In this document: in pieces, positions 54,494 to 63,998 of the stretch
Position numbering within the stretch: position 1 is the stretch's first letter
Layout: each line of letters begins with the position of its first letter
NCBI RefSeq assembly: GCF_024753285.1
Contig: NZ_JANUGW010000005.1
Span: 327,495-391,494, forward strand
Reading direction: 5' to 3'
Length of the DNA: 64,000 nt
From: Massilia pinisoli
GTDB taxonomy: Bacteria > Pseudomonadota > Gammaproteobacteria > Burkholderiales > Burkholderiaceae_D
Program-made: the position numbers and the translations under genes
The notes under the pieces: model-generated
Databases searched by the model: none
What the model saw: only the letters and a program-made list of their open reading frames with translations
What the model was told of the DNA's origin: nothing

Positions 54494-54503
54494 GGAGTGG
54501 TCC

Positions 54504-56099
54504 TCAATACGCCAGCGCCACGCGCACGTGGAGCTTGTTCCTGCTGGTCGCGTTCACGTCGCCCGCGTGCATGCCGTGGCCGTAGTCGAGCTGCACGCTG
54601 GCCGAGCTGCCCACGGCGACGCGCAGGCCGAGGCCCGTGCTGGAGATCGCGGCGTGGTGCAGCTCGCCCGGCAGCGCGTGGTTGCGCTCGCCCCATGCGG
54701 TGTCGTAGAAGCCGAGCAGCCGGCATTGCCAGCCTGCGCGGCCGCACAGGTCGGGCGTGTACAGTTCCACGTTCGCCACGACGCCCGTGTCCGTCGCGAG
54801 GTCACGTTCACCGAAGCCGCGCACGGTCGTCGCGCCGCCCGCGCCGAACTGCTCGCCCGGCACGAGCGCGTCGTGCGTCCACTGGCCGTTCAGGAGGACG
54901 CGCGTCTGCCAGTCGCCCTGCACCACGTTGGCGAACGACGCCGCGAAGCGCACCATGCGATAGCCGGCCTTCGCGCCAGCGCGCGTGCGCGCGAAGTCGT
55001 CGGAGCCGCCACGCGAACCGCCCGCCACGTTCTGCAGCAGCGCGACAGTGAAATCGGTCTGGCCGTCCGCCGTCGCGCGGCTGCCCGTGTAGCCGATACT
55101 TACGGGGCGCACGGTGATGTCGTTGCCGAAGTCCTCGGTGCCGAACATGACGCTGTTGCGGTAGGCCTTGACGTCGATGCCGTACACGACCCGGCCCTCC
55201 AGGTCGCCCCGCTTGGCCAGCACCTGGTTGTAGCGGGCGCCGTAGATCGTGCCCTTGCCGCTCACGGCGAGGTTGAACAGGCCCGCGTTGATGGCGCCCG
55301 AATCGACGTCCGAATAGCTCGCGAACAGGTCCAGCGAATCGCCCAAGGCGTATAGCGGCACGTGGTAGCCGGCGGCCCACACGGCCACGCGGTCCGGGCG
55401 CTCGGCCGTCGTCGTGTATTGCAAGGTGCCCACGTGGTCGCGGCCCCACAGGTCGGCATGCTGCAGCAGCACGCCCGCGTGGGTCTTGCCCGTGGACTCG
55501 GTGCCCGTGTTGTCGACGTTGAGCATGACCTTCCACGGCCGTTCGTCCGTGACCTCGACCCGCGCATCGACGGCCTCCTGGCCGCCCTCGGCGTCCGCGC
55601 CGGCCAACGTGAGCTTGACCTTCTTCGCGGGGTTCTCGTTGACGAGCTTGAGGTTGCGCGACACGGCCGCCAGGTTCGGCGTCGCGCCGGGCACCACCGT
55701 CGGCAGGCTGGCGCGCACGTTCGCTTCCGAGAACCAGCGGTTGCCCGTCACCTCGACCTGGCGCACGGTCGTCTGCACGACGTTCAGGCGCACGGCGCCG
55801 CCGTTCAGCTCCTGTTCCGGCAGCTGCACGGTGACCATCTCGTAGCCGCGCGCACGGTACAGCGCCTCGAGCGCTTCCAGCGCGCGCTGGACGTCGCCGA
55901 AATCGCGTCCGGCGCCCGTGTACGGCGCGACGGCGGCCTGCACGTCGGCGGCCGGCAGCACCGTGTTGCCGTTCACGTCGAAGCGGCTGATCTCGAACCG
56001 GATCGGATCGTCCGCCCAGGCGGCGCCCGCAGCGGCGGCCAGCGTGGCGGCCGCGACCAGGCGTGCCAGGCGCGTTAAGGTCAATCTCATGTTTTGCAT
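54504..56099 (-). CDS. FhaC/ShlB-type two-partner secretion transporter
   Basis: A 531-residue Omp85-superfamily outer-membrane transporter. A signal peptide (about 1-29) is followed by two POTRA domains (about 33-110 and 112-190; RFEISRFDVNGNTVLP, VRQVEVTGNRWF) and a 16-strand barrel (about 200-531) with the family VRGF motif in TTVRGFGE (about 425) and a final aromatic residue. It lies 10 bases before the exoprotein gene, its substrate. Confidence 0.93.
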   Translation of the reverse strand: MQNMRLTLTRLARLVAAATLAAAAGAAWADDPIRFEISRFDVNGNTVLPAADVQAAVAPYTGAGRDFGDVQRALEALEALYRARGYEMVTVQLPEQELNGGAVRLNVVQTTVRQVEVTGNRWFSEANVRASLPTVVPGATPNLAAVSRNLKLVNENPAKKVKLTLAGADAEGGQEAVDARVEVTDERPWKVMLNVDNTGTESTGKTHAGVLLQHADLWGRDHVGTLQYTTTAERPDRVAVWAAGYHVPLYALGDSLDLFASYSDVDSGAINAGLFNLAVSGKGTIYGARYNQVLAKRGDLEGRVVYGIDVKAYRNSVMFGTEDFGNDITVRPVSIGYTGSRATADGQTDFTVALLQNVAGGSRGGSDDFARTRAGAKAGYRMVRFAASFANVVQGDWQTRVLLNGQWTHDALVPGEQFGAGGATTVRGFGERDLATDTGVVANVELYTPDLCGRAGWQCRLLGFYDTAWGERNHALPGELHHAAISSTGLGLRVAVGSSASVQLDYGHGMHAGDVNATSRNKLHVRVALAY

Positions 56100-56267
56100 G
56101 ACAACTCGTTATTGTTCTGCCCAGGGAAGCCAGGGCGTGCGCCATGACTCGTCTTTCGCGAGTGTACTCATTTTTCATTGCCCCACAGAAAAATTGTTAC
56201 GAATTCGCCGCCTGCGCGACGGGATCGTTAACACCCCGACAAGGGACGTTGCGTGCCCGACACAGCG

Positions 56268-58511
56268 TCACTTCGTGTCGAACGTCGTCACCCCGTCCCA
56301 CCCGGCGCCGGGCGGGGCGTCGCGCCAGCGTGCGATGCGCTCGAGGTAGAGCAGGTACAGGGCCCGCCCTGGGTGCGCCGCCCGCAGCGCGGCGACGGCG
56401 TGTTCCGCGCCGTCCCAGTCCTGCGCGCGCACGCGGGCGAGTGCCGCGTCCCATGCGGCCAGCTCCTCGAGCATGGCGGAGGACAGGTCGGCCGGGCGGC
56501 CCAGCGGTTCGTAGATGGCGACCGGCGCATGCTTGCCCTTCACGCGCACGAGGTCCAGCTCGCGGTAGGCGAATTCCGGCGCCGCCAGCCGCGTCGCCTC
56601 GCCCACGACGATGCCCACGCCGTAGACCTTCGTGATGCCTTCCAGGCGCGACGCGAGGTTCACGGCATCGCCCATCACCGTGTACGCGCGGCGGATCGCG
56701 GACCCCATGTCGCCCACGTGCATCAGCCCGGAATTGATGCCGATGCCGATGGCGAGCGGCGGCCAGCCGCGCTGGCGGAACTCGGCGTCCAGCCGGGCCG
56801 CGCTGGCCTGCATCAGCAAGGCCGTCGCGACGGCGCGGCTGGCGTGGTCGGCAAACGCGACGGGCGCGCCCCAGAACGCCATCACGGCGTCGCCGATGTA
56901 TTTGTCGAGCGTGCCCTGGTGGCTGGCGCGGATGTCTTCCGACATCGCCGTCAGATAGCGGTTGATGTACTCGCGCAGCGCCTTCGGCGCGAGGCCTTCC
57001 GAGATCGTCGTGAAGCCGCGCACGTCGACGAACATGACGGACAGCTCGCGGCTCTCGCCTTCCATCGTGTAGGCCTGTGGATTCTCGGCCATCTGCGCGA
57101 CCAGTTCCGGCGCCACGTATTCGCCGAAGCGCGAGACGAGCGCGCGCCCCTTGCGGTACTCGAACAGATAGCCCCACGCGACGTTCACGACGAACAGCAG
57201 CGCGACGAGCATCAGGCAGATCACCATGTCGACCGCCCAGTCCATCTCGCGGTACAGGAAGCCGTTGAAGCCGACGACGGCTGCGAACACGGCACCGGAA
57301 ACCAGCACGGCGGGCAGCGGCGCCAGCGCCGGCAGCAGCAGCGCGAGCAGCGTGCCGGCCACGAGCACCTGGAAGAATTCGAGCGCCGTCGCATAGTCGG
57401 GCCGCGACTTGAAGCGCCCGTCCAGGATCGACTTGATGACGTTGGCATGCACTTCCACGCCGGGATAGTCGCCATTGACGGGCGTCGAGCGCAGGTCCTG
57501 CAGGCCCGGCGCCGTCGTGCCGACGAGGACGATGGCATCCTTCAGCACGGGCGCGGGCACCCTGCCCTCGAGCACGTCGACGGCGGACACGTAGCGGAAC
57601 GTGCCGCCCTGCGGGCCGCCCGGGCCGCGGAATTGCACGACCGTCGTCAGGCCGTCGCCCACTGGAATGGCGCGGCGTTCGTGCGGCAACGTGAGGACGA
57701 TGGCGTCGGCACCGGCCGCGTCATCCTGTCCAGCGCCGAAGTCCGGGCGGATCGTCGTTGCGCCCAGGTAGACGGCGGCCGTGGCCAAGCCCAGCGACGG
57801 ATAGTAGCCGGCGCCGATCCGCTGCAGCAGCGGCACGGTGCGCACGACGCCGTCCGCGTCCGGCTCGACGGTGAAGCTGCCGGCGCCGCGCGCCGCCGCC
57901 TGCAGCCGCGCGATGTTCGCTTCGTAGCCGGGCGCGCGGTAGGCGTCGAGCTGGCGCCCGCCCAGGTCCGCGACGGTGAACGCGGGCGGCGGCAGCACGC
58001 CCTTGGCGAGGATCGGCGACACGTTATAGCCCAGCACCACGGGCCGCCCGGCCAGCGCCTGCGCGAAGCGGCCGTCGTAATCGAGCTGCGGGCGCAGCGC
58101 CGCCACCTTCGCTTCGATACCCGGGACACTATTCAACTCGCGCCGCGCGAGCCGTTCCAGCACGGCGTAGCCGGAACTCGTGTCCGGCTCGGGGAACGAG
58201 ACGTCGAAGCCGATCGCGCGCGCACCGTAGTGCCCGGCCAGCTGGTCGACGAGATGCGCCATCACGTCGCGGCTCCACGGGAAGCGCCCGACGGCGGCGA
58301 GGCTCTTCGGGTCGATGTCGACGATGACGATGCGCGGGTCGGGCGCCGGCCCTTCCAGGCGCATGCGCAGGTCGGCGACGAGCGTGTCCTGGCGCTCGAT
58401 GGCGTGGCTGTGCCACGTGCCGTTCGTGTACAGCGCCGCGGCAAGCGTGAGCACGACGCCCAGTGCCCAGCGCGCGCCGTAACGGCCTGCCATCTTGCGC
58501 AGCCGGCCCAT
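56268..58511 (-). CDS. CHASE2-domain adenylate/guanylate cyclase
   Basis: A 747-residue class III cyclase. A first membrane helix (about 14-30), extracytoplasmic CHASE2 sensor (about 35-365) and three further membrane helices (about 370-450) precede the cyclase domain (about 475-650). In that domain VMFVDVRGFT carries the metal Asp and GDAVMAFWG and GDAVNLASRLE are conserved. A C-terminal helical tail follows. It makes cAMP (or cGMP) in response to an unknown periplasmic signal. It directly follows the HD-GYP gene with a one-base gap. Confidence 0.92.
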   Translation of the reverse strand: MGRLRKMAGRYGARWALGVVLTLAAALYTNGTWHSHAIERQDTLVADLRMRLEGPAPDPRIVIVDIDPKSLAAVGRFPWSRDVMAHLVDQLAGHYGARAIGFDVSFPEPDTSSGYAVLERLARRELNSVPGIEAKVAALRPQLDYDGRFAQALAGRPVVLGYNVSPILAKGVLPPPAFTVADLGGRQLDAYRAPGYEANIARLQAAARGAGSFTVEPDADGVVRTVPLLQRIGAGYYPSLGLATAAVYLGATTIRPDFGAGQDDAAGADAIVLTLPHERRAIPVGDGLTTVVQFRGPGGPQGGTFRYVSAVDVLEGRVPAPVLKDAIVLVGTTAPGLQDLRSTPVNGDYPGVEVHANVIKSILDGRFKSRPDYATALEFFQVLVAGTLLALLLPALAPLPAVLVSGAVFAAVVGFNGFLYREMDWAVDMVICLMLVALLFVVNVAWGYLFEYRKGRALVSRFGEYVAPELVAQMAENPQAYTMEGESRELSVMFVDVRGFTTISEGLAPKALREYINRYLTAMSEDIRASHQGTLDKYIGDAVMAFWGAPVAFADHASRAVATALLMQASAARLDAEFRQRGWPPLAIGIGINSGLMHVGDMGSAIRRAYTVMGDAVNLASRLEGITKVYGVGIVVGEATRLAAPEFAYRELDLVRVKGKHAPVAIYEPLGRPADLSSAMLEELAAWDAALARVRAQDWDGAEHAVAALRAAHPGRALYLLYLERIARWRDAPPGAGWDGVTTFDTK

Positions 58512-58512
58512 G

Positions 58513-60141
58513 CTACGGCCGGTAGCCTGGAATCGCCGCCTCGTCGACGGCGTCGATCTGCGCCGGATCGAGGTTCTTGCAAGCGAACTTCAGGTAGACC
58601 TTCTGGCGCACGAAGATGTCGAACAGGTCCGGGTCGATGTGGCCGTTGAGAGCGAACTTGCCGAGGATGTGCAGCGACTCCGACAACGTCTTGCCTTTCT
58701 TGTACGGGCGGTCGCGCGCCGTCAGCGCTTCGAAGATGTCGGCGATGGCCATCACGCGCGCCTGCACGGACATCTGCTCGCGCACGAGGCCGCGCGGATA
58801 GCCCTTGCCGTCCATACGCTCGTGGTGGCCGCCCGCATATTCGGGGATGTTCTTCAGGTGCTTCGGCCACGGCAGCGATTCGAGCATGCGGATCGTCACG
58901 ACGATGTGGTTGTTGATGATCTTGCGTTCGTCGTCGTTGAGCGTACCGAAGCGCACCGTGAGGTTGCGCACCTCGTCCTCGTCGAGGAAGTCGCATTCCA
59001 CGCCGTCCGGCCCCGTCCAGCGGTACGCGGCGATGCGGCGCACGCGGTCCTGGTCGGCCTCCGACATGCCTTCGCTGCCGACGTTCGCGCTGCGCAGAAA
59101 ATCGCGGTCCGCGCGCAGGCGCGCCTGCTCGGCGGCAAGCGCGGCGGCGATCGCGGCGCGGTCCGCGCCCTCAGCGCACTGCGCCCGCAGCGCGCGGATC
59201 TCGGCGTCGCGCAGCAGCACCTCGAAGCGCGTGTCGATCATGTGGATGCGGTCGAAGATCGTCTGCAGCTTGGTCGCCTTGTCGACGACGTGCACGGGCG
59301 TCGTGATCTTGCCGCAGTCGTGCAGCAGCCCGGCCAGCCACAGTTCGCGGCGGTCGGCGTCCGTCATGCGGAAGTCCGCCATCGGGCCGCGCTCCGTCTC
59401 GTGCACGGCCTCGGCCAGCAGCATCGTCAGCTCGGGCACGAACTGGCAGTGGCGGCCCGTGTACGGCGATTTCTCGTCGATGCCGATGTTGATCAGGTTG
59501 ACGAGGGCTTCCAGCAGCCGCTCCATCTGCACGACGAGCTGCTGGTTCGTGAGTGCGACGGCCGCCTGCGCCGCCAGCGCTTCGATGAAGCGCTGGTCCG
59601 TGTCGGAGAACGGGCGGATGGCGCCCGTCTCGCGGTCGCGCGCGTTGATCAACTGGAGCACGCCGACGAGCTCTCCCTCGTGGTCCGTCATCGGCACCGT
59701 CAGGTTCGATTGCGAGCGGTAGCCGAACGTCTCGTCGAACGTCAGCATGCCGGAAAAATTGAAGACGTCTGCGCGGTACACGTCCGCGATGTTCACCGAC
59801 CGGTGGAAGTTGGCCGCATACGCCGCCACGGACGCGAGGTTCTTCTCGCCGGCGTCGTCGACCAGGGGAATGGGCGGCAGGTCGATGGGATTGCCGCTCG
59901 TGCCGCCCTGGCAGATACCCAGCGTGTCGTTCAACCAGATGTGGAAGCACAGGCTGCGCCCGTCCGCGCTGGGCCGGTACAGCGTGCCGCCGTCGGCGTT
60001 CGTCATGCTCTTCGCGACCCTCAGGATGCGGTCGAGGAAGATGTCGATGTCGTCGTGGCCGTCGCCCAGGGCGACGCTGACCTCCGTGAGCAGGTCGAGG
60101 CGCTCCACGATGTCGGTCTGGGTGAGCTCTTGCATGATCAT
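58513..60141 (-). CDS. GAF/HD-GYP cyclic-di-GMP phosphodiesterase
   Basis: A 542-residue protein. The N-terminal GAF domain (about 15-185) senses an unknown ligand. The HD-GYP domain (about 210-520) has HDCGKI (about 267) and HHERMDGKGYP (about 445). An insertion of about 100 residues between them is larger than in classical HD-GYP proteins. It should degrade c-di-GMP. Co-transcribed with the CHASE2 cyclase, it may link c-di-GMP and cAMP signalling. Confidence 0.9.
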   Translation of the reverse strand: MIMQELTQTDIVERLDLLTEVSVALGDGHDDIDIFLDRILRVAKSMTNADGGTLYRPSADGRSLCFHIWLNDTLGICQGGTSGNPIDLPPIPLVDDAGEKNLASVAAYAANFHRSVNIADVYRADVFNFSGMLTFDETFGYRSQSNLTVPMTDHEGELVGVLQLINARDRETGAIRPFSDTDQRFIEALAAQAAVALTNQQLVVQMERLLEALVNLINIGIDEKSPYTGRHCQFVPELTMLLAEAVHETERGPMADFRMTDADRRELWLAGLLHDCGKITTPVHVVDKATKLQTIFDRIHMIDTRFEVLLRDAEIRALRAQCAEGADRAAIAAALAAEQARLRADRDFLRSANVGSEGMSEADQDRVRRIAAYRWTGPDGVECDFLDEDEVRNLTVRFGTLNDDERKIINNHIVVTIRMLESLPWPKHLKNIPEYAGGHHERMDGKGYPRGLVREQMSVQARVMAIADIFEALTARDRPYKKGKTLSESLHILGKFALNGHIDPDLFDIFVRQKVYLKFACKNLDPAQIDAVDEAAIPGYRP

Positions 60142-60369
60142 TGTCCGCGGGTCCGGGTATGTTTGTAAAGAAACAAGGATTGCCGGATCGAAATTTTTAA
60201 CAGTGTAGCCGTGTTACGCCGCGCTGTACACACGCTGAGGCGAAAATGCAAAATTCAGATAATCGGTTACAGATTGCCGCTATGATCTGACATATATTGC
60301 AACGGTGCGGGCGCAACCGTAGCGTACAACACGAGCAGACGACGAGGCTGCGCAGCAAGGAGCGATGTC

Positions 60370-61275
60370 ATGAAATTCAGATTCTGGGGCGTACGCGGAT
60401 CGATCCCGTCCCCCGGGCCGCAGACCGTGCGCTACGGCGGCAACACCACGTGCATCGAAGTGCGCGGCGACGACGGCACACTCGTCGTGCTCGACGCCGG
60501 CACCGGCATCTACGCGCTCGCCCAGGACTTGATGCGCCGGCGCGCGCAAGACGGCGCGGAGGTGGACGCCAACATCTTCATCACGCACAGCCACTGGGAC
60601 CACATCCACGGCCTGCCCCTGTTCACGCCGCTGTTCGTGAGCGGTACGCGCGTGTGCCTGCACGGCGCGCGCGACGACGCGACGGGCCGCGGCATCGAGC
60701 ACGTGATGGGTGTGCAGCTGCAGGACAGCTACTTCCCCGTCAGCGAGGAACGCATGAACGCCACGATCGAATACCGCACGCTGGAAGCCGGCGTGCCGCA
60801 TGCCGTCGGCGACATCGTCGTGCACAACGTCACGATGAACCACCCGGTGGCCAACTTCGGCTACCGCGTCGAATGCGGCGGCCACGCGCTGTTCTTCACG
60901 GGCGACCACGAACCGTTCTTCAATCCGCACGCGCCCGGCAGCGCGGAGCACGCGGCCGCGCAGCGCGAGATCGCGCGGCGCGAGCGCGAGATCGAGCAGG
61001 CGGTGGAAGGCGTCGACGCGCTCGTCGCCGATTGCTCGTACACGGTGGAGGAATACCCGTCCAAGCAGGGCTGGGGCCACGGCACGTTCGACGCCGCGAT
61101 CGCGCTGGCGCTGAAGACGGGTGTGCGCAGCCTGTACTGCACCCACCACGAGCCCACCCGTTCCGACGCCGACCTGGAAGCCGTGTTCGGCCAGGCGCTG
61201 GCGCGCTGGCAGGGCCGGCTGGGCGGCCTCGCCGTGGCGCTGGCCTACGAAGGCCTGGAAGTCGAACTCCGATGA
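60370..61275 (+). CDS. Metallo-beta-lactamase-fold hydrolase
   Basis: A 301-residue soluble MBL-fold protein of the PhnP/cyclic-phosphodiesterase-like branch. Metal ligands are in HSHWDHIHG (H73, H75, D77, H78), with later ligands in TGDHEP and a final CTHHEP segment. The opening KFRFWGVRGSIPSPG is typical of this branch. The likely substrate is a phosphodiester or cyclic nucleotide, not established. It overlaps the following ATPase gene by ATGA, so the two are co-translated. Confidence 0.87.
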   Translation: MKFRFWGVRGSIPSPGPQTVRYGGNTTCIEVRGDDGTLVVLDAGTGIYALAQDLMRRRAQDGAEVDANIFITHSHWDHIHGLPLFTPLFVSGTRVCLHGARDDATGRGIEHVMGVQLQDSYFPVSEERMNATIEYRTLEAGVPHAVGDIVVHNVTMNHPVANFGYRVECGGHALFFTGDHEPFFNPHAPGSAEHAAAQREIARREREIEQAVEGVDALVADCSYTVEEYPSKQGWGHGTFDAAIALALKTGVRSLYCTHHEPTRSDADLEAVFGQALARWQGRLGGLAVALAYEGLEVELR

Positions 61276-63653
61276 GCGCCGATTTCGTGGAACGGCGCCA
61301 GGGCGACCGGCGCCAGCATGACGAGACGGGGCGGCGCCTGGACGTCCAGCGCCGCGTGCAGGCCATCACGACGCGGATCCACGCCACCCGCAACCTGGAC
61401 CAGATCATGCTCGACCTGGGCCGCGACTTCTGCGAGCTGTTCGACAGCGACCGCTTCACCTTGTACGCCGTGACGCCCGAGCAGGACGCCCTCGTCGCCA
61501 AGGTCAAGACGGGCCTCACCTCGATCCGCCATCTGCAGCTGCCGATCGGACCCGGCTCGATCGCCGGCTTCGTCGCGCTGTCGCGCCAGACCGTCAACAT
61601 CGCCGACGTGTACGACGAGGCCGAGCTGCGCCGCCTGGGCTCCAACGTGCGCTTCCAGCGCGGCGTCGACCAGCGCACGGGCTACCGCACGCGCGAGATG
61701 CTCGTCGCGCCGCTGATCGACGCGGAGGGCGCGCTGCTGGGCGTCATCCAGTTCATCAACCACCGCGCCGGCGGCCCGTTCCCGGCCGCGTACATGGAAG
61801 GCCTGAAGCAGCTGTGCGAGACCCTGGCCGTCGCGCTGGGCCAGCGCCTGCGCGCGCCGCTGCCGCGCGGCCGCTACGACGCCCTCGTCACGCGCAACCT
61901 CCTCACGCAGCAGGAGCTGGAACAGGCCACGCGCCTCGCGCGCGAGCGCGACGCCGACATCGAGGACGTGCTGCTGGGCGACTTCCACCTGAAGCCGGCC
62001 CAGCTCGGGCAGGCGCTGTCCGACCATGCCGGCGTACCGTACGAACCGTTCCGCGCCGAGCGCGTGAAACCCATCGAGCTGCTGCGCAACCTGAAGCCGC
62101 AGTACGCCCTGGAACAGGGCTGGCTGCCGCTGGAGGACGGCCCCGACGGCCTCGTGCTGATGGCGCTGGACCCGGAACGCGTGGCCGCCAGCCGCATCGC
62201 CGCCGAGGTGTTCGGCCGGCCGCGCATCGCCTGGCGCGTGACGACGCGCCACGACCTGCGCCTGACGGTCGCCCAGTTCTTCGGTGGTACCGTCGCCGAG
62301 GACACGAGCGTGGGCGAGCTGCTGTCGCACCTCGACGAGGACGTCGACCCCGATGCGGAAGGCGACAACGCCGGTGCCGAAGTCTCGGCCGCCGTCGAGA
62401 ACGAACTGGTCAAGCTCCTGAACCGGATCATCGTCGACGCCTACCGCCAGGGCGCGTCCGACATCCACATCGAGCCGCAGCCGGGCCGCGGCAAGACGGG
62501 CGTCCGCTTCCGCAAGGACGGCGTGCTGGTGCCGTACATCGAGATCCCGTCCAGCTACCGCAACGCCCTCGTCGCGCGCGTGAAGATCATGTGCGACCTC
62601 GACATCTCCGAGCGGCGCAAGCCGCAGGACGGCAAGATCCGCTTCCGCAAGTACGGGCCCCTCGACATCGAGCTGCGCGTGGCGACGATACCGTCGAGCG
62701 GCGGCGTCGAGGACATCGTCATGCGCATCCTGCAGGCCGGCGAGCCGATCCCGCTCGACAAGCTGGGCGTCCTGCCGCACAACCTCGACCGGCTGAAGGC
62801 GACGGTCGCCAAGCCCTACGGCCTGTTCTTCGTGTGCGGCCCGACGGGCTCCGGCAAGACGACCACCTTGCACTCGATCCTCGCGCACCTGAACACGCCG
62901 GAGACGAAGATCTGGACGGCGGAAGACCCCGTCGAGATCACGCAGAAAGGCCTGCGCCAGGTGCAGGTGAATCGCAAGGCGGGCCTCGACTTCGCATCCG
63001 TCATGCGCGCGTTCCTGCGTGCCGATCCGGACGTGATCATGGTGGGCGAAATGCGCGACCGCGAGACCGTCAGCACGGGCATCGAGGCGTCGCTGACGGG
63101 CCACCTCGTGTTTTCCACCCTGCACACGAACAGCGCGCCGGAATCCGTCGTGCGCCTGCTCGACATGGGCATGGACCCGTTCAATTTTGCCGACGCGCTG
63201 CTGGGCATCCTCGCGCAGCGCCTGGCGCGCCGACTGTGCACGGCGTGCCGCCAACCGTACCACCCGGACGACGCCGAGGTGGAGGCGCTGCTCGACGAGT
63301 ATTGCGAGGAATTGCGGGGCCAGGCGGCCTACGTCGCGGACCCGGCCGCCGCGCGCGCCGCCGTGCTGGCCGGCTGGCGCGCACGCCACGGCGGTGCCGA
63401 CGGCCGCCTGACGTTGTACCGCGCAGTGGGCTGCACCGAGTGCACGAAGGGCTATCGCGGGCGCGTCGGCCTGCATGAATTGATGCTGGGCAGCGAGCGC
63501 GTCAAGCGCCTGCTGACCGAGCACGCGCGCGTGGCCGAGCTGCTGGCGGCCGCGCTCGAGGACGGGATGCTGACCCTGAAAATGGACGGCATCGAGAAGA
63601 TCCTGGACGGCATCACCGACATCAAGATGGTGCGTGCCGTCTGCATCAAATAA
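61272..63653 (+). CDS. GspE/PilB-type secretion ATPase with N-terminal GAF domain
   Basis: A 793-residue protein. A GAF domain (about 25-190) is followed by a GspE/MshE N-terminal module (about 205-340). The type II/IV pilus-type ATPase core (about 385-760) has Walker A GPTGSGKT (about 523-530), an Asp box and a Walker B region in ADPDVIMVGEMRD, and a CxxC pair (LCTACRQ and GCTECTKGYRG) forming the zinc site of assembly ATPases. Fusion of GAF to GspE suggests ligand control of pilus or secretion motor activity. No pilus or type II genes are nearby. It is the second gene after the MBL-fold protein. Confidence 0.9.
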   Translation: MSADFVERRQGDRRQHDETGRRLDVQRRVQAITTRIHATRNLDQIMLDLGRDFCELFDSDRFTLYAVTPEQDALVAKVKTGLTSIRHLQLPIGPGSIAGFVALSRQTVNIADVYDEAELRRLGSNVRFQRGVDQRTGYRTREMLVAPLIDAEGALLGVIQFINHRAGGPFPAAYMEGLKQLCETLAVALGQRLRAPLPRGRYDALVTRNLLTQQELEQATRLARERDADIEDVLLGDFHLKPAQLGQALSDHAGVPYEPFRAERVKPIELLRNLKPQYALEQGWLPLEDGPDGLVLMALDPERVAASRIAAEVFGRPRIAWRVTTRHDLRLTVAQFFGGTVAEDTSVGELLSHLDEDVDPDAEGDNAGAEVSAAVENELVKLLNRIIVDAYRQGASDIHIEPQPGRGKTGVRFRKDGVLVPYIEIPSSYRNALVARVKIMCDLDISERRKPQDGKIRFRKYGPLDIELRVATIPSSGGVEDIVMRILQAGEPIPLDKLGVLPHNLDRLKATVAKPYGLFFVCGPTGSGKTTTLHSILAHLNTPETKIWTAEDPVEITQKGLRQVQVNRKAGLDFASVMRAFLRADPDVIMVGEMRDRETVSTGIEASLTGHLVFSTLHTNSAPESVVRLLDMGMDPFNFADALLGILAQRLARRLCTACRQPYHPDDAEVEALLDEYCEELRGQAAYVADPAAARAAVLAGWRARHGGADGRLTLYRAVGCTECTKGYRGRVGLHELMLGSERVKRLLTEHARVAELLAAALEDGMLTLKMDGIEKILDGITDIKMVRAVCIK

Positions 63654-63687
63654 CCACCAACCATTCCAAATCAAGGAGAGAAGCACA

Positions 63688-63948
63688 ATGAATCGCATCG
63701 TCCCGTCCGCGCTGGCCGCGGCCGCCATCGCCCTGCTGTCCGGCTGCGCGGCCGACGCCACGCAATCGCAGCAACAGCAGCCGGCCGACAAATACCTCGA
63801 CGCGAGCTACACCCCGACCGGGACCCTCATCCCGCGCAAGGCGTCGAAGGGCGCAGCGGACAACGTGACCGTCGCCGACAAGCAGGCGCTCGAGAACGAC
63901 CGCAACAACAATAACGGCGCGAACAACTGGGCCGGCGGCACGCACTGA
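63688..63948 (+). CDS. Small lipoprotein
   Basis: An 86-residue protein with a lipoprotein signal peptide ending in LLSGC (Cys about 20). The mature part is hydrophilic, with Gln-rich and Asn-rich stretches and a PTGTLIPRK segment. The AAGGAGAG site supports ATG 63688. Function unknown; similar small lipoproteins with this segment are common in the family. Confidence 0.8.
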   Translation: MNRIVPSALAAAAIALLSGCAADATQSQQQQPADKYLDASYTPTGTLIPRKASKGAADNVTVADKQALENDRNNNNGANNWAGGTH

Positions 63949-63965
63949 CCTACGCTTGACGCGAC

Positions 63966-63998
63966 AAGGGCCGGGCGTTTGCGCGCCCGGCCCTTTTT
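63966..63998 (+). terminator. Intrinsic terminator after the small lipoprotein gene
   Basis: A 12-base-pair stem (63966-63977 with 63984-63995) around a TTTGCG loop, followed by a T-run ending at 63998. It closes the MBL-ATPase-lipoprotein transcript. Confidence 0.9.
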
